A DNA stretch of 64,000 nucleotides from Balamuthia mandrillaris (taxonomy: Eukaryota > Discosea > Longamoebia > Balamuthiidae). The DNA is taken from the NCBI GenBank assembly GCA_031835245.1, contig JAVKOQ010000055.1, positions 67,001-131,000 on the forward strand, written 5' to 3'. Each line of letters begins with the position of its first letter. Within the stretch, counting starts at the first letter, position 1. This document shows positions 1-12,420 of this stretch, one piece after another. The notes beneath the pieces were generated by a model. The model had not been told where the DNA came from, did no database searches, and saw only the letters and a program-made list of their open reading frames with translations. The position numbers were made by a program, and so were the translations under genes.

Positions 1-1381
1 ACGGATGAAAAGGGCACCCTTCCTAGTGGCATTGTGCCCGCCTTCAGAAACATACAAAAGATGTGGCGGAAGCCTTATCCAAATGTTTGTCTCCTCCCTT
101 TCTCCTTCCTCGTAGTTCAACTCTCAAACAAGCCAACAAAATGCACAAATGATACAGAAAAAAGAGTTGCAAGAGGTAGAAGCGGAATACATCAGAGTCA
201 AAGGAGGCACTGTTGATAATTTGGAGGAGATAGAAGAGGTGGAGGCGGAAGAAGTGGACGGAGAACTAAGAGAAGTGGAAATTGCACCAGAGCCAGAAGA
301 GAAGTCAAAGAGGAAACACAAACCAAGGGCCAAAAAGGAGAAGAAAGACAGCACAACAGACGAAGAAGGAACGAAGAAAACAAAGAGAAAGCGGAAGGAG
401 AAGAAAGAAAAACGAGAAAAGAAAGAACGAAAAACGAAGCGAAGGCGCAAGTCCAAAGGCGAAGACACAAACGCAGCAAAACCAAAGGAAGAGACAAGGA
501 CAACTGCTTTGCCTGCTGCTTCTTCTAACGAGCTTGACGAATTGGAAATGAGCCTCATGAGTGAACTCGAAGAAGGGATGAAAACACCAAAGGTAGAAGA
601 AATTGAACCTACTATCTCAAGTCCCCATCCACAACCTCCAACAACTATCACTTCTCCTTCTGTTCCTGCTCGTTCTCCTGTTCCTTCTCCTCTTCCTCCT
701 ACGGCTGCCATTTCAACCCCTCCCCTTCCAGCTCCATCAACCCCAACTCCTCCTCCACTGCAAACAACTACTATACCGTTAGAGCCTGTGTCTGTTCGTA
801 CTTCTCTTCCTTCTCCTCTGTCTACCATCCCCAAAACTCCCCCAGTAGCCACTCCTCCAACCACACCCCAACCCGCTTCTTCATCGTTAGAAAAAGCGCC
901 CTCTCCTTCTCTCCTTCCTGTAGAACCAACGCCACCAATGCCTTCCCCAATGGTTGCTTCTCCTCCAACAGCAACAACAGCCACTACCATAACTGCTTCA
1001 ACTCCTGTTGCCGCTACTCCTATTTTAGACGCTCCATCTTCACCAACTGATGCACGATACTTGGAACTAAAAGCCAATCGCGGAAGATTGCTCGCTGAGG
1101 TCGAAACTCTCAACGTCAACATCAAAAACAGAAGGACCAACATTCAAACAGCCTCCAATCCTATTGTCAAGGTCTTTTCTCATTCTTTTCTCTCGTTCTC
1201 TCTTTTCACTTGTCTTGTTCTCTCACTCTCTCTCTCTCTTCTTTCTCATTTTATTTTTTGGGTCCTGGCACAGAGTCGCTTCGAGAAACAAGTTCAACGC
1301 ATGGAAGAACAGCTCAAGGCCAAAGAAAGCAGCCTTCAAGCTGTGGAGGAAGAGCTTGCCAACCTCAAACAAGCGACCTAG
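1..1381 (+). CDS. 3' part of a K/E-rich and Pro-rich coiled-coil protein (5' end outside window)
   Basis: I do not recognise this gene. The reading frame enters the window open and can be followed through exons 1-84, 158-1171 and 1274-1381. The introns start GTTTGT (85) and GTCTTT (1172) and end in CAG; all junctions keep phase. Visible content, in order: a short non-repetitive start with an IQKMWRKPYPN motif, a very basic/acidic stretch of Lys-Glu-Arg runs that looks nuclear, a Thr/Ser/Pro-rich linker of about 160 residues, and a C-terminal heptad-like coiled coil (LLAEVETLNVNIKNR, then QVQRMEEQLKAKESSLQ). It ends at TAG 1379-1381. Low complexity blocks a family call; a chromatin or RNA scaffold is possible but only a guess. 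The second intron has a CT tract typical of this genome. Confidence 0.55.
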
Positions 1382-1696
1382 ATGGAAGCCTTTTGCCAGT
1401 AAGCCTGTTTCTTTGGTTTTTTGTCGCATAAAAGAGAGAAAGAAAATTACCGAAAAAAACCGGCCGCGACCACGTTAAGATTTCTGATTGGTTTGTTAGT
1501 CGATCTTCGATGGGTTATATGAATTTCAACTGGTCCGATCAATATTTAATTAACCTTTTCTTTTTAAATTATAAAATTAATACATGAACGTGAGCATGAA
1601 CACCAGTTAATCCTCCTCGGAAGAGAGAACCCGCTCTTGTATTGCCAATTTGAAATTCTCTCTTGTTTTTTATTTTTGCCAAGCAACAACCAAACA
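1382..1696. other. Intergenic region between the first gene and the desaturase
   Basis: About 315 bases with no supported gene. It must hold the 3' end of the upstream gene and the promoter of the desaturase gene. There is an ATTGG (inverted CCAAT) box near 1483, a TGGTCCGATCAA stretch at 1531, and an A/T-rich run with ATATTTAATTAA around 1543-1553. Similar ATTGG and GGTCC pieces occur in two other intergenic regions of this window. Confidence 0.4.
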
Positions 1697-2623
1697 ATGG
1701 CAGCGACAGCAACGGCAGAGGATACCGACCGCAAAAGGAAGACGTTCAACGACGTGAAGGACCCCAACTATGCGCACATTCGCGTGCTGATGCAACGGCC
1801 CTTCGTAGCATGGCCCACCGTGCTTTTGTTCTGCTTCCTCTTGTGCCTGTGGCTGTTCTCCGTAGCCTTAGGGACCGGTGCTCTGGAGCTTTTCCTTCGT
1901 CAAAACAACTATGTTGCTTCCGATGGCAACCACTATGCGTTTGCGCGTAATATTCTTTCTTCTTCCGAAGAAGAAACAAAGTCATGGCTTTCTCTGTTGA
2001 GTCCCGAAGGGGAGCGAAGCATGACGGGAGGGGTTGTTCAGCCACAACCTTCGTGGAAGCTGACGGTGCTCTGTTTGATCCTTTCCTCGGTGGCCTCCTT
2101 CGGAATGTTCACTGTGCTTCACGACTCTGCTCATCGTTCGGTCTCTCAAGTTCGTTTCTTGAACGATCTGTTCGGTATGTTCTTCTTGGGCGTCTTCATC
2201 ATCTCCTTGTTCTTCTTCTTTTGCTTTTGTTTCTTATTCAAATATATAGGAAGTTTAAGTATGATGTTTTTGGGGCCGTTTGTGAGCTTTGATGCATTTC
2301 GGTGGGTTCACTTGAGGCACCACAAGTACACCAACGACCCACAAAAGGACCCTGATATGTGGGCCAGTCGTGGCTCGTATGTACCCTCTCTTGTCTTTTC
2401 TCTTTTTTCTTTCTACTAGCTTTCATTCCTCCCTTTGTGTGTTATAAGATATAACCAAATGAGCAAAATAGGGGCGCCTTGGCTGGAGTTGTGCTTCCCT
2501 TGAAATGGGCTTCTCCGGAGATCCATTACTACTACTCCTACCTTCCCATTCTGTTCACTCAACGCCCCAAAAGCGAAATTGTTTGTGCTTCTCTCTCTCT
2601 CTCTCTCCTCCTTTATTTGTCTC

Positions 2624-2655
<32 letters not shown>

Positions 2656-3272
2656 GCTTTTCCTTCCTTCTCTTCATTCTTCACTTCCTTTGTTCTCTCT
2701 TCTCTCTCTTTTAGCTATTCGCATTTGTTTTATAATACGAATGGTTCAGTTAACCACTGTAGGAACTATCTTTGCGTTGGTGAGCATGACGGTAACGCTG
2801 AGTTCCATGGGCTACTTCAGCCCGCTCTTCCAGTTCTGGATTTTGCCCTCTCGCATCGCCATCTTCTTTCTGGCTTTCAGCTTCGACTATCTGCCCCATC
2901 AACCGCACTCCGTCACCAACGATGAGGACCGTTTCAGAACCACCTTTTACCTGTCTTCCGCTGGCTTGATACGCCCTTTCTTGTCTCTCGTTATGCTTTA
3001 TCAGGTTTTTCCTTCTGCTCCTCTCTTCTTCTCTTCTCCTCTCCTCTCCGCGCTTTCTAACAGGGTGTTTCCACACAAAACAGAACTATCATGTGATACA
3101 CCACTTGTACCCGTTGGTACCGTTCTATCGTTACAAGCAGATGTGGCATTACAAGAAGGACTCCCTCATTTACGACAAGGACGTACCGTTCCGTCGTCTC
3201 TTCCGCCTCTTTGGCGAAGAGGATCTCTCTGACCGTCGTCAAGCTTCTTCTCGCAAAGAGAAGAGCTCTTAA
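1697..3272 (+). CDS. Fatty-acid desaturase-like membrane di-iron enzyme
   Basis: This is a membrane desaturase/hydroxylase of the FA_desaturase superfamily, probably in the ER, acting on lipid acyl chains or a related lipid. Exons are 1697-2174, 2250-2376, 2472-2580, 2750-3004 and 3084-3272, giving 385 aa with every junction in phase. The three histidine boxes are visible: HDSAH in exon 1, HLRHH in exon 2 and HVIHH in exon 5 (NYHVIHHLYP), which together bind two irons. Hydrophobic segments precede and follow them. The PHQPH motif in exon 4 and the HHLYP ending also recall the CrtW/carotenoid-ketolase branch, so the substrate is uncertain. No cytochrome b5 domain is seen. The start at 1697 gives a short hydrophilic N terminus before the first membrane segment. 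Confidence 0.85.
2583..2712 (+). repeat. (CT)n-rich intron of the desaturase gene
   Basis: Intron 3 of the desaturase gene is almost pure pyrimidine, with several CTCTCTCT tracts. The tract lies on the sense strand, upstream of the acceptor at 2747-2749. Confidence 0.8.
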
Positions 3273-3445
3273 AAGAAGGAAAAAAAAGAGAACCGAAATG
3301 TACTTTTGCCTTTGTTGTTATATCTTTCTTTGCCCAATACACTTCACATAATGCTAGAAAGAAAAGAAAGAAAGGAAATGGTTTTACACAAAAAAGTTTA
3401 CAGACATTTAGAACAAAAGAAAGAAAGCAGCAACAAAAAAAAGGT

Positions 3446-3807
3446 CTACCGTCTAAGTAAGTCCTGTCGCACGAAACCATCCTCGTAGATCTTGTGGTTG
3501 GTGAGGAGGCCGTACTCATCCCAATACTTGCACTCTCCATGGAGCTTGCCATCTTTGTAGTTCTCAATACACTTAATGCACTGCTGGTCTCCTCCTTTCT
3601 TGTACCAACTCGTCTTTTCGCCGTGCTTCTTGCCGTTGTGATACTGACGCTTGGTGGACATGTTGCCGTTGGCGAACCACCAGATGCCCTCTCCCTCCTT
3701 CTTACCGTTATGGTGATGCGTCAGGGAGAAGAGCTTTCCTCCCAAATGCCATTCTTGCCTCGGGCCTTCTAACTTGCCTGTTTTTATTGTTTTGTTTGAG
3801 TAAACAC

Positions 3808-3852
<45 letters not shown>

Positions 3853-4677
3853 ACGACGAAAGAGAAACGACGAAAGAGAAACGACGAAAGAGAAACGACG
3901 AAAGAGAAACGACGAAAGAGAAACGACGAAAGAGAAAGAGAAAAGACGAAAGAGAAAGAGAAACGACGAAAGAGAAAAGAGAGGGCGAGGAGAGAACAAA
4001 ATAATACCATCAACATATTGCTCATGAAAGTCAATCTGTCCGCTCTTCATCCACCGCTTGACGTCGCCGTGGTACTTGCCCTCCTTGTAGGTGACCAGCG
4101 ACAAGGGCTTGCCGTCCTCAAAGTACTCCTTAGACTCGCCGTGCCGCTTGCCCTCCACCCAGTTGATCTCATAGCCGAGGTGCCCGTTGTGGTGCCACCA
4201 CTTCTCCTTGCCGTGCAGCAGCCCCTCCTTGTAGTGCCGCTTGCTCCAGCGCTGCCCGTTGGGCCACCACTCTTGGTACTCGCCATGCTTCTGGCCGGTC
4301 CGTTTGTTGAAGGAGCACTTGTACCAGACCTTGCGCAGGCCGCCGTCGTCGGAGGGGTCGTCGGAGGGGCCGGGGGTGTAGTACTTGGTCTCCACGACCA
4401 GCTCGATGAGCTGCCCGTCGGCCTCACGAATGGAGGCCTCCTCGTGAGTTACGCTGTCGTCGACCTCGCCGTCGCCATGGGTGGCTGTATTGGACGCGAG
4501 GGACGAGGTTGGCTCCTCGTCCATGGGTTCTTTGGGCTGATGGTCGGCGGAAGGGGCGCTGTCCTCTTCCTCTGGGGACCTATTCCGTGGAGCGCGTGGC
4601 GCTTGCATCTCTTCTCTCCCTTCTTTCGTTTTTGCCCAAATCCCTTTTTTTCTTTTCTTTCGCTGCACCGCTCTCAA
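3446..4677 (-). CDS. MORN_2 / YwqK-type repeat protein
   Basis: Exons on the minus strand are 4677-4008 and 3777-3446, giving 333 aa. The N-terminal 110 residues are low-complexity and acidic. The rest is about eight repeats of roughly 22 residues with the pattern NG-x5-Y-x2-G-x2-HG-x4-W (HGEYQEWW, HGKEKWWH, HGESKEYF, HGEKTSWY, HGECKYWD). This is the MORN_2 repeat known from bacterial YwqK-family proteins and some eukaryotes; such repeats form a beta-rich solenoid thought to bind partners or lipid. No enzyme domain is visible. The 230-bp intron contains a 14-nt minisatellite. The start could instead be the Met near 4608. The gene is divergent from the FHA-AAA ATPase gene. Confidence 0.75.
3808..3990 (-). 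repeat. (CT)n plus 14-nt minisatellite in the MORN_2 gene intron
   Basis: On the plus strand a (GA)n run at about 3809-3846 is followed by six or more copies of a unit read as AAACGACGAAAGAG, with some copies shortened. On the gene's sense strand it is pyrimidine-rich. It lies wholly inside the intron (3778-4007). Confidence 0.85.
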
Positions 4678-5410
4678 TGCTATTCGATGCGCGGCAACGA
4701 CTGTCCATCCTCAGTTCCATATCCACCCCCATACCCTTCGGCGGACATGCACTGCCAGCCCCAACAGCTCCCCCCGTGGTGTGCGCCCGCCGGAGGCTTG
4801 TCGGCAATAATTCCCGCCTCCCACATGCCCGCTCCCCCTCAAGCAATATATCTATAACCCCCCAATCAATAAAATAAATAACTCACAATCAATACATAAA
4901 TATCAGCACTCTACAGAGCCAGTTTACGAGAAGAGAAGAAAAAAACACACAACCTTTCATTCAAGTTGGCGCTTCTTGCTTCTTCTTCTTGCTTCTTCTA
5001 CTTTTATTATTATTATTAATATTTTTTAGTTTTGTTTCATATTTTGGTTCGGTGGGTACCCTTTCTGCCCCATCTTCTTCCTTCCTCTTCTCTTGTTTTT
5101 TTTTATTGATTTGCCCTTCCTCCACAATACAAAAAAAAAAGGGACTCTCAAAAGAAACCTCTCTTAGTGCTTAGCATCTGCTCGTGAGGGCAAATAGATT
5201 GTTTGCATCGGTTGGTATGTTCCTCTGTCTCTCTGTTTTTTTTAAAACTGTCTCTCTCTCTCTCTCTCACTCTCACACATAACTGACCATTTTATTGTCC
5301 TCTTCCTTGGCACAGAGCGGAGATTAAAAACAAGAGAGACACACAAAAAAGACCATCCCTCCACCCAAACTCTCTCTCTCTGCTCTTTCCAAACGCTGAG
5401 AGAAAAGGCA
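4678..5410. other. Divergent promoter region with a likely 5'-UTR intron of the FHA-AAA gene
   Basis: About 730 bases separate the divergent MORN_2 and FHA-AAA genes. No convincing coding exon is seen. A plausible 5'-UTR intron of the downstream gene runs from GTATGT at 5215 to CACAG ending at 5315 and carries a CTCTCTCT tract, like the coding introns here. A second short CT tract lies just before the start codon. The part near 4850-5060 is A/T-rich. Confidence 0.4.
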
Positions 5411-5652
5411 ATGTCTTCTCCTGCTCCCTCTTCTTCGGGAGGTGCGGACCAATCGAAACAGCCTCAGCCTCAATCTACGGACTTGAGCAAGGAAGATCGA
5501 CTCTCTTCTCCCGCCTTTTCTCCTGCCACCATTCCTGCTTCTCTTCCCTCCCCTTCAGCCTCCGCTGGCAGAAAACGAAAGAGAGAAGACAAAGAGAAAG
5601 GCAAAGAGCACGCGGAGAGTAAAGCTGATGAGAAAGAGGAAGCCGAGGAAGC

Positions 5653-5683
<31 letters not shown>

Positions 5684-7893
5684 CAGGATGACGTAGGCTC
5701 GTTTCTCCCTTCCACAACCTCTAACAAAAGAGCAAAGGTATCGTAAGACTTTTTTTTTGAGGTTATTGTTGGGGCGCTCTGTTGGCACATATGCTCATTA
5801 TAGGTTTTTTCCTCTCCTACCCATTGCTTTCTTTTCAGTCGGAGGATGGCGAGTCTTCAACCATGGGAACACAGTTGCCTCAATCGCTTGCGTTATATAC
5901 CACTCAAATACTTCAAGGTCTCTTCTTTACTTCCCTTCTCTCTCTTTCTCGCTCTCTCTTCTTCTCTTTTCCCTGCTTGTCTGCTTCTGTCTCTTGCCTT
6001 GTTCTCTTGTTCTTGCTCTTTGACACTCGCTCACTGCAAACGATAACAACAAATGAAATAAAGGAATAAGAAAACCACTCGCAGAACTTAGCACCTCTCT
6101 TCGCACTAGTGGCAATGCTCTGGATGCAATGGTATCAGTGCTGGCTGGTCATTCCACCCCTGCTGTTCAAAGTGACTCCTCTGTCTCATCCACTTCTGTG
6201 ACGTCTGTGTGGGGCAAGTTGATGTCTCAATGCCCTGAGGTTGGTCCTTTCTTTTTCAGTTTCTGTTTTGTCCTTTCTATAAAGTTTTATTTTTATTTAT
6301 TTATTTTGCTTTGTTTGTTTGTTTGCTTGTTTTGTTTTGTTTTTGCTTGTTCTGTTTTGTTTTTTTGTTTTTTGCTCTCCCTTTTGTTTAAACTTCTTTC
6401 CTGTTTTTTCAGCCGCACGCAAGTATAAGCATGAGCGGGGCTTGCTTCACAGTTGGAGGCAGTTCTCGTTGCGACGTTACGCTGTTGGATAGCGCCCTCA
6501 GTAGTGGTGTCGTTTGCAAAATATATGCTCCTGTACGTCCCTACTCTTTCTCTCCTGCTCACTTCAGCACTGACTACAACATCTCACCTTTCTCTGGTGG
6601 TAATCAAAAGGCTGCTGTCGGAGGTCATGTTTATTTGGAAGGTCACACTAGCAGACCAATCCTCTATGTCAATGGCAAAAATATAAAGAAAGGACAACGC
6701 CAGCGCATCAAAACAGGCGACGAGATTGAAATTATAACCATGGAAACATACTCCTTTGTACGCCTCTCGTTCTTGACTTCATTTTCGCCTTTCTCTTCGA
6801 CTCTAAATTGTCTTTTCATCATTTTTGAACTAGTTGGTGGTTAACTCCTTTTTCTTCTTTCTTTAGAAATTCTTGAAACTCCGACCAAACCATCAACAGC
6901 CTCTGTCTGCTCCGTCTTCTAGCATAACCACCGATGCGAAGCAGTTTGTGGTTCCCTTATCGCTATCGTCTGCCCCAAAGGATAATACCAAAGGCGAAGG
7001 ACGAGCCCATTCCCAGCGAAGGAGTGGTAGTGCAATCACTTCGTTCCCCCTCTTTCCTGGGCAAAGACGTTCGCGGCTGAAGAAGAAAGCGTCCTCGTCA
7101 CACCCCGCTGCAGATACACCTTCTACCGAAGCCTCCTCTAGTTCCTCCTCTTCTTCCGCTACCTCCTCTGCTACTACGGCTGCCGGTAGTAACAGCAACA
7201 GTAGTAGCAGATTGGCATCCGTGTTTGGTGGAGACCAACTTCCAACACCGGATATGCTCTCTATCCCATATTTGTTTATGGTGAGAGGTCCTTCTGGTAG
7301 CTCTATGACTGGACCTTCATTCCCTAGACTTGGGTTTGTCTCCCCTCCCCCTCCCTCGCTCCCTCCCTCCCGCTCATATTCAGTAAATACAGAAGCAGAC
7401 GGAGAGCTCGCGAGAGTTTTGCGAAGCTGTTCCCTTTTGGTTCATTGGCTTCTACAGAGCCAAGTAGCGTTCTGCGTATGCCTGGTTCTGGAATGGGTCA
7501 TGCCTCATTTGGTTCCATCAGTCCTTCGTCTTCCTCCTCCTCCTCCTCATCTTCTTCTTCTTCATCATCCACTTCTATTTCTTCTTCCGACGCATCTTCC
7601 TCATCCTCGCATTCCACTGTTGATACCGATAAACAACACAAGCAAGCTGTGAAAAACGAGCTAGAAAGTTCTTTGTTTACGTGGGAATCCATTGATACGT
7701 CATTCGATACTGCGTTGAATTTTTCCTTGCTATTTTCTCTTTTTTTACGAATACATTTTCATGCAACACAGGAATAGCCTCAAGCAACAATTAATCGATA
7801 CTACGTCTGTATATTTGAAAATGCCTCAATTTCTGAAATATACCACCAACATATCTACACTGAACCGGAGAATGCTGCTGTCGGGCATTCCTG

Positions 7894-7933
<40 letters not shown>

Positions 7934-10900
7934 GTCAATATAGGTTAACTTAATAGAACTCTCAGGAACCGAAAAATTCCAGGAAGCTCTTGTAAGGGCA
8001 TTGGCACAGTATTTGAGAGCTTCCTTGTTAGTAATTGGAGACTTCAAGTTCGAAGCGGACGCCAAGAAGAATAAAAACGAGGGAACAACCACGGAATCCA
8101 AGCATGATGATAACAAGGAAGGACAAGACGAGTCGTCGCAAACTGCACACCAACAGCTTAAAGAAGATTCAAACGCGAAAGGCAAAGACAAAGTGGACGA
8201 CAAACCCGCAACAGATGATATAATGGATCTAGGTTCTGTGCTGGACAGCGACGCTCTTATTCTTGGGGCTCATCCGCCAGGTCTTCCGTTTGCTGGGATA
8301 CTCGACGCTGCAGAAGAGGCCGACAGTCTTATCGAAGAAACTGAGGACGATGACGAGTTGGACGATGAAGAACAGGATGAAGAGGATGCCTTTGATGAAG
8401 CCCTTATTGGCAACAACGAAGAGGACGAGGATGACCATGAAGATAGCTACATGGATGAGCTGTGGGAAGTTCCCACTGCAACGCCTGTGCCTCATTTCAA
8501 AAAGGGCGATAAGGTCCGGTTCATCGGCCCAACAGGCGCTGCAGCTTCACTCAATTCTGCTCAACCTCATTTTCTTCGTCTTCGAACTGGCCCTCGCAAC
8601 GGTGATAAAGGAGGTACTTTGAATTGCTACTTGAGACTTCCATTTTTTCTGGTGTCATTTTGTATTCACATCTTCGTTCATTTTGGTACAGTGGTTGTTC
8701 AGGAATATGTACATACAGGACTAATAAGTCACGCAGTGGGGGTACGCTTCGACAGACTTAGCGGAAGTAGTAACAGAGACAGCTTGCTTGGTGGAGATAA
8801 AAAAGATATTGGTGGGTTCAGCCTTCTTCGAGGTCGGAGACATGCCCGTGATTCCGATTCTTACTTGGTGGATCCCCGTCATCTCCAATTAGACTCTGAC
8901 AGCTCTAATAATCTCGAACGTTTGAACATGTACGTTTAGTTTTCTCTCTTTTCATGTCTGTTTACGTTTAAACTCGCTTGTCTCTCTCTGTTTGTTGCCG
9001 TGCTGTTTTGTGTCGTCGAACACTAATATTGTGTTGTTGTATCAACATAGGGAAGCATTCGTTGAGTTTATATCGGCCGCCGAGAGAGGGCCATGTATTG
9101 TCTTTATCAAGAATGTGGAAAAAACCATATTGTCCAACTATGAACGTTGCACCGAGCTTCAAACTCAGCTGGAGAAGCTTAACAACGCACCCGTTGTGAT
9201 TTTTGGATCTTCCTCACTTGCTGGACGTTCTGGCAAAGAAAAGGCCTCTCACTTTTTGCTCTCCCAACCAGGTATTTCTCTTTCTCTTTTATTTTTATTT
9301 TTCCCATTTCTCCCATCTTTCTTCGGCAATAAGTCTCACATTTTGTTTCAAAAGGACAACCCGCTTTTCTGGACTTCACATTTGCCGACCAATTATCTCG
9401 CATTGAGGAACGCGTTCGAGAATCATCAAAGTTATCCCGCGCTCTTCTCAAACTGTTTCCCAGCAGGATCACTCTCCACATGCCTAAGGAGGGAATGCCT
9501 CTCAGCAAATGGAACCAACAGATCGCCAAGGACAAGGAACGAATGCGGCAGGAGCAAAATATGAGCAGCATCAACGAGGTTCTTGCTCGCAATAATGTGG
9601 CCATCAACTCCAATGAGAAACCTGTTCGGCCGTCGTTGGTGAAAGAGGAGGTCTTTTCCTCGGAGAAAGTGGAAAAGATTGTTGCATGGGCGCTTACTCA
9701 TTATCTTAACAGCTCCGCTGATGCTGCTTCGTCTTCTGCGGCTTTATCTTCTGAATCTTTGAGCTCCCAAAACAAATTGTTGTTGTCTCCGCGAGCTATT
9801 GAGTATGGTATTAGAATGCTACATGAAGTGCATCCACCTTCTGATCAGGTATTTCTCCTTTATCCCTACACAGGAAACAAACCTACTTACCTCTCTCATA
9901 CACACATAGAAGCCATTACGAAACATACCGACTGAAAACGAATTCGAGAGAAAGTTGTTAGCAGATGTGATACCACCCAACAAAGTGGGCGTTCGCTTCG
10001 AGGACATTGGCGCTCTGGACAAAGTCAAAGAGACCCTCAAAGAGCTGGTCATGTTACCTCTCAAGCGGCCTGAGCTCTTCCGAAAGGGCAATCTCACCAA
10101 ACCCTGCAAGGGCATTCTCCTATTTGGCCCTCCCGGCACCGGCAAGACCATGCTAGCCAAAGCCGTCGCCACTGAATCCGGAGCCAACTTTCTCAGTATG
10201 TTGTATTTTATTCCCTTGCGTTCTTCTCTAACTCTTTTCTTTTCGTTTTTTTTTATTTTTTTACACATTAGATTGTTCGATGTCGAGCATTGGCTCGAAA
10301 TGGTTCGGTGAGGGAGAAAAGTATGCCAAAGCGGTCTTCACACTTGCTAGCAAGGTCTCTCCCTGCGTCATCTTCATAGACGAAGTGGATAGCATCCTCG
10401 GTTCCCGCGAGAAGCACGGCGAGCACGAGGCCATGCGCAAGATTAAGAATGAGTTTATGAGCATGTGGGATGGCCTCAAGAGCAAGGACAACGAGCGCAT
10501 CATCGTGATGGGCGCCACCAACCGCCCGTTTGACCTGGACGACGCCGTCCTCAGGAGAATGCCGCGCCGTCTTTTGGTGGATTTGCCAGATGCTGATAAC
10601 CGGGAGAAGATCTTGAGGGTCATACTGGCAAAGGAAGATCTGGTGGAAGGGTTTGACTTTGGGCAGGTAGCCAGTATGACAGAGGGATTCTCGGGTAGCG
10701 ACCTGAAGAATCTGTGTATCTCGGCCGCCTTTCGGCCCATTCGAGAAATTCTGGAGCGAGAAAAGGTATGTTGCTGTTTCTTTCTATTTTTCTGTTTTTC
10801 TTTTCTTTCCATTGCTTTTCGAAACTAAACTAACGCTTTTTTTTTTGGATTATCTAAGGCTGAGGAAGTACACAAACAAAAGACAGAGGAAAAAGCACCA

Positions 10901-11122
10901 ACAGTTGCAGAAGAGGAATACGAAGAGGAGGAGGAAGAAGAAAAGGAAAGAGAGGAGCCAACGGTGCGACCTCTCACTGTGCACGACTTTGAAATGGCAA
11001 AACAGGAGAACAGTGCGAGTGTACACGAGGACGCTCATGCCATCGCCGAATTACGCAAGTGGAACGAAATGTACGGAGAGGGCGGGAAGGCCAGCCGTCA
11101 TTCTCTGTCTTACTTTTTGTAA
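5411..11122 (+). CDS. FHA-AAA ATPase of the plant-like MSP1-related subfamily
   Basis: Fifteen exons give 1460 aa: 5411-5737, 5839-5917, 6085-6239, 6413-6532, 6611-6757, 6867-7333, 7393-7713, 7772-7893, 7966-8613, 8692-8929, 9051-9271, 9355-9848, 9910-10195, 10272-10765 and 10859-11122. Order of parts: an acidic N terminus with KRKR motifs; an FHA-like region ([22 protein letters not shown]); a Ser-rich linker; a degenerate first ATPase-like module ([15 protein letters not shown]) with a D/E-rich insert; then a canonical AAA module with Walker A GPPGTGKT, Walker B IFIDEVDS, sensor ATNRP and arginine fingers RRMPRR; and the family C-terminal tail (WNEMYGEGG). From memory this order and exon content match Arabidopsis FHA-containing AAA ATPases. 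The substrate is unknown; MSP1 relatives extract membrane proteins. The FHA phosphate-binding SR-x-H signature is not evident. Confidence 0.9.
7895..7928 (+). repeat. (CT)n tract in intron 8 of the FHA-AAA gene
   Basis: A near-pure CT dinucleotide run of about 30 nt on the sense strand, directly after donor GTACTC at 7894. Confidence 0.85.
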
Positions 11123-11373
11123 GTAGAATCTTCTTTTCTTATATTGTTGAACGGACGAATTTACCTTTTCAAGATATTTAATTAATAAATATTCACAAAA
11201 TGGACCAATCGGAACGTAGTTCTACTAATTATATCCCCGAAAGGGAAAGGTTTAATTTTGTAATGTCCAACCAATTTATGTAATTTGAATGGTAGCATTG
11301 TTGTGGGGAGAAACCAAGTGTTTTAGGCGTTATAACACGCAAAGGCAGAGAACAACGAGAGAAAGAAAGAAGG
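11123..11373. other. Intergenic region between the FHA-AAA and ArfGAP genes
   Basis: A/T-rich, with ATATTTAATTAA near 11175 and TGGACCAAT at 11201-11209. The latter is the exact reverse complement of ATTGGTCCA found in the SLX4/vinculin promoter at 31110-31118. It is probably the terminator of one gene and the promoter of the next. Confidence 0.4.
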
Positions 11374-12389
11374 ATGGATGCAGAGAGAGAGGAGACGTTG
11401 ACTTCGGGGGAAGAGAGAGACGACTTTTACGTTACACAAACTTCGGAAGACGAGTCATCGGGAAAGGATGGTTACTCGGAGGAACAGGCGACACCACATA
11501 AAGAACTGTTGGACAAAGATGAAGGCTTTCCTATAGCTCGTTGGCAACAACAATTTGACCGCATCTTATCCATGAATGACAACGAACGTTGTTGTGACTG
11601 CGGAAATCCAAGTTTGTACTTCCCATTTTTTTTGAGGGAAGCCGTTTCTTACTTATTGTTTTATATAGACCCGCGTTGGGCTTCTTTGACTTACGGCAAC
11701 TTGATCTGTATAAGATGTTCGGGCGTTCACCGCTCCATGGGCACTCATATTTCCAGAATACGGTCCCTCGAACTCGACAGTTGGAGCTATAACCAAGTCC
11801 AGGTTATTTCTTTTTCTTTTCTTCTCTTTCTCTTCTTTTTTTTAAAACTGCTTGTGATTGTTAAACAGACTTTGGACATGAATGGCAACGCTTTAACGAA
11901 TAAAATATTGGAGGGCAACATACCGCCCAGAGTGAGAAAGCCCAAACCGGATACTCCAAATGAGTAAGACAAACCAAAAATCTTCTTCTTTCACGCGTTC
12001 TGACAATGTCCGACAATTCATTTTTGAAACAAAAAACAATACAGGAAAGTAGAAAGATGGATTAGAGCCAAATACATAGACAAGAAGTATAAAGTCTCAG
12101 AAGAGGAAGAACAGCGGCTCAGAGAGGAGGCTTTGACCGCCATGTCCGAAAGCGAATGTGACCTAACATTGTCCGACGATACCAGTTTTGACAGTGGCAA
12201 CGAAAGCGATGGATTGAGTTCTCGTGAGCCATTTTCCTTCTTGTTCTTCCTCTTCTTCTTATTCTCCTCCTCCCGCACCTTACAAAAGCTTACCTCGTTA
12301 CTTTTTCATAGGGGTGTTCCGGCGCTATGATTCTGCTCCTTTGTTCGTTTTCCCTCTTTCTTCTATTTCACAGCTATTTAAACTTCTTA

Positions 12390-12420
<31 letters not shown>

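Noticed and set aside
124-1143. 339-codon minus-strand ORF over the first gene
   Set aside because: Val/Gly/Ser-rich low-complexity antisense of the Thr/Pro-rich exon; no recognisable domain.
4018-4857. 279-codon plus-strand ORF across the MORN_2 gene
   Set aside because: Antisense to the repeats; hydrophobic low-complexity translation with no match.
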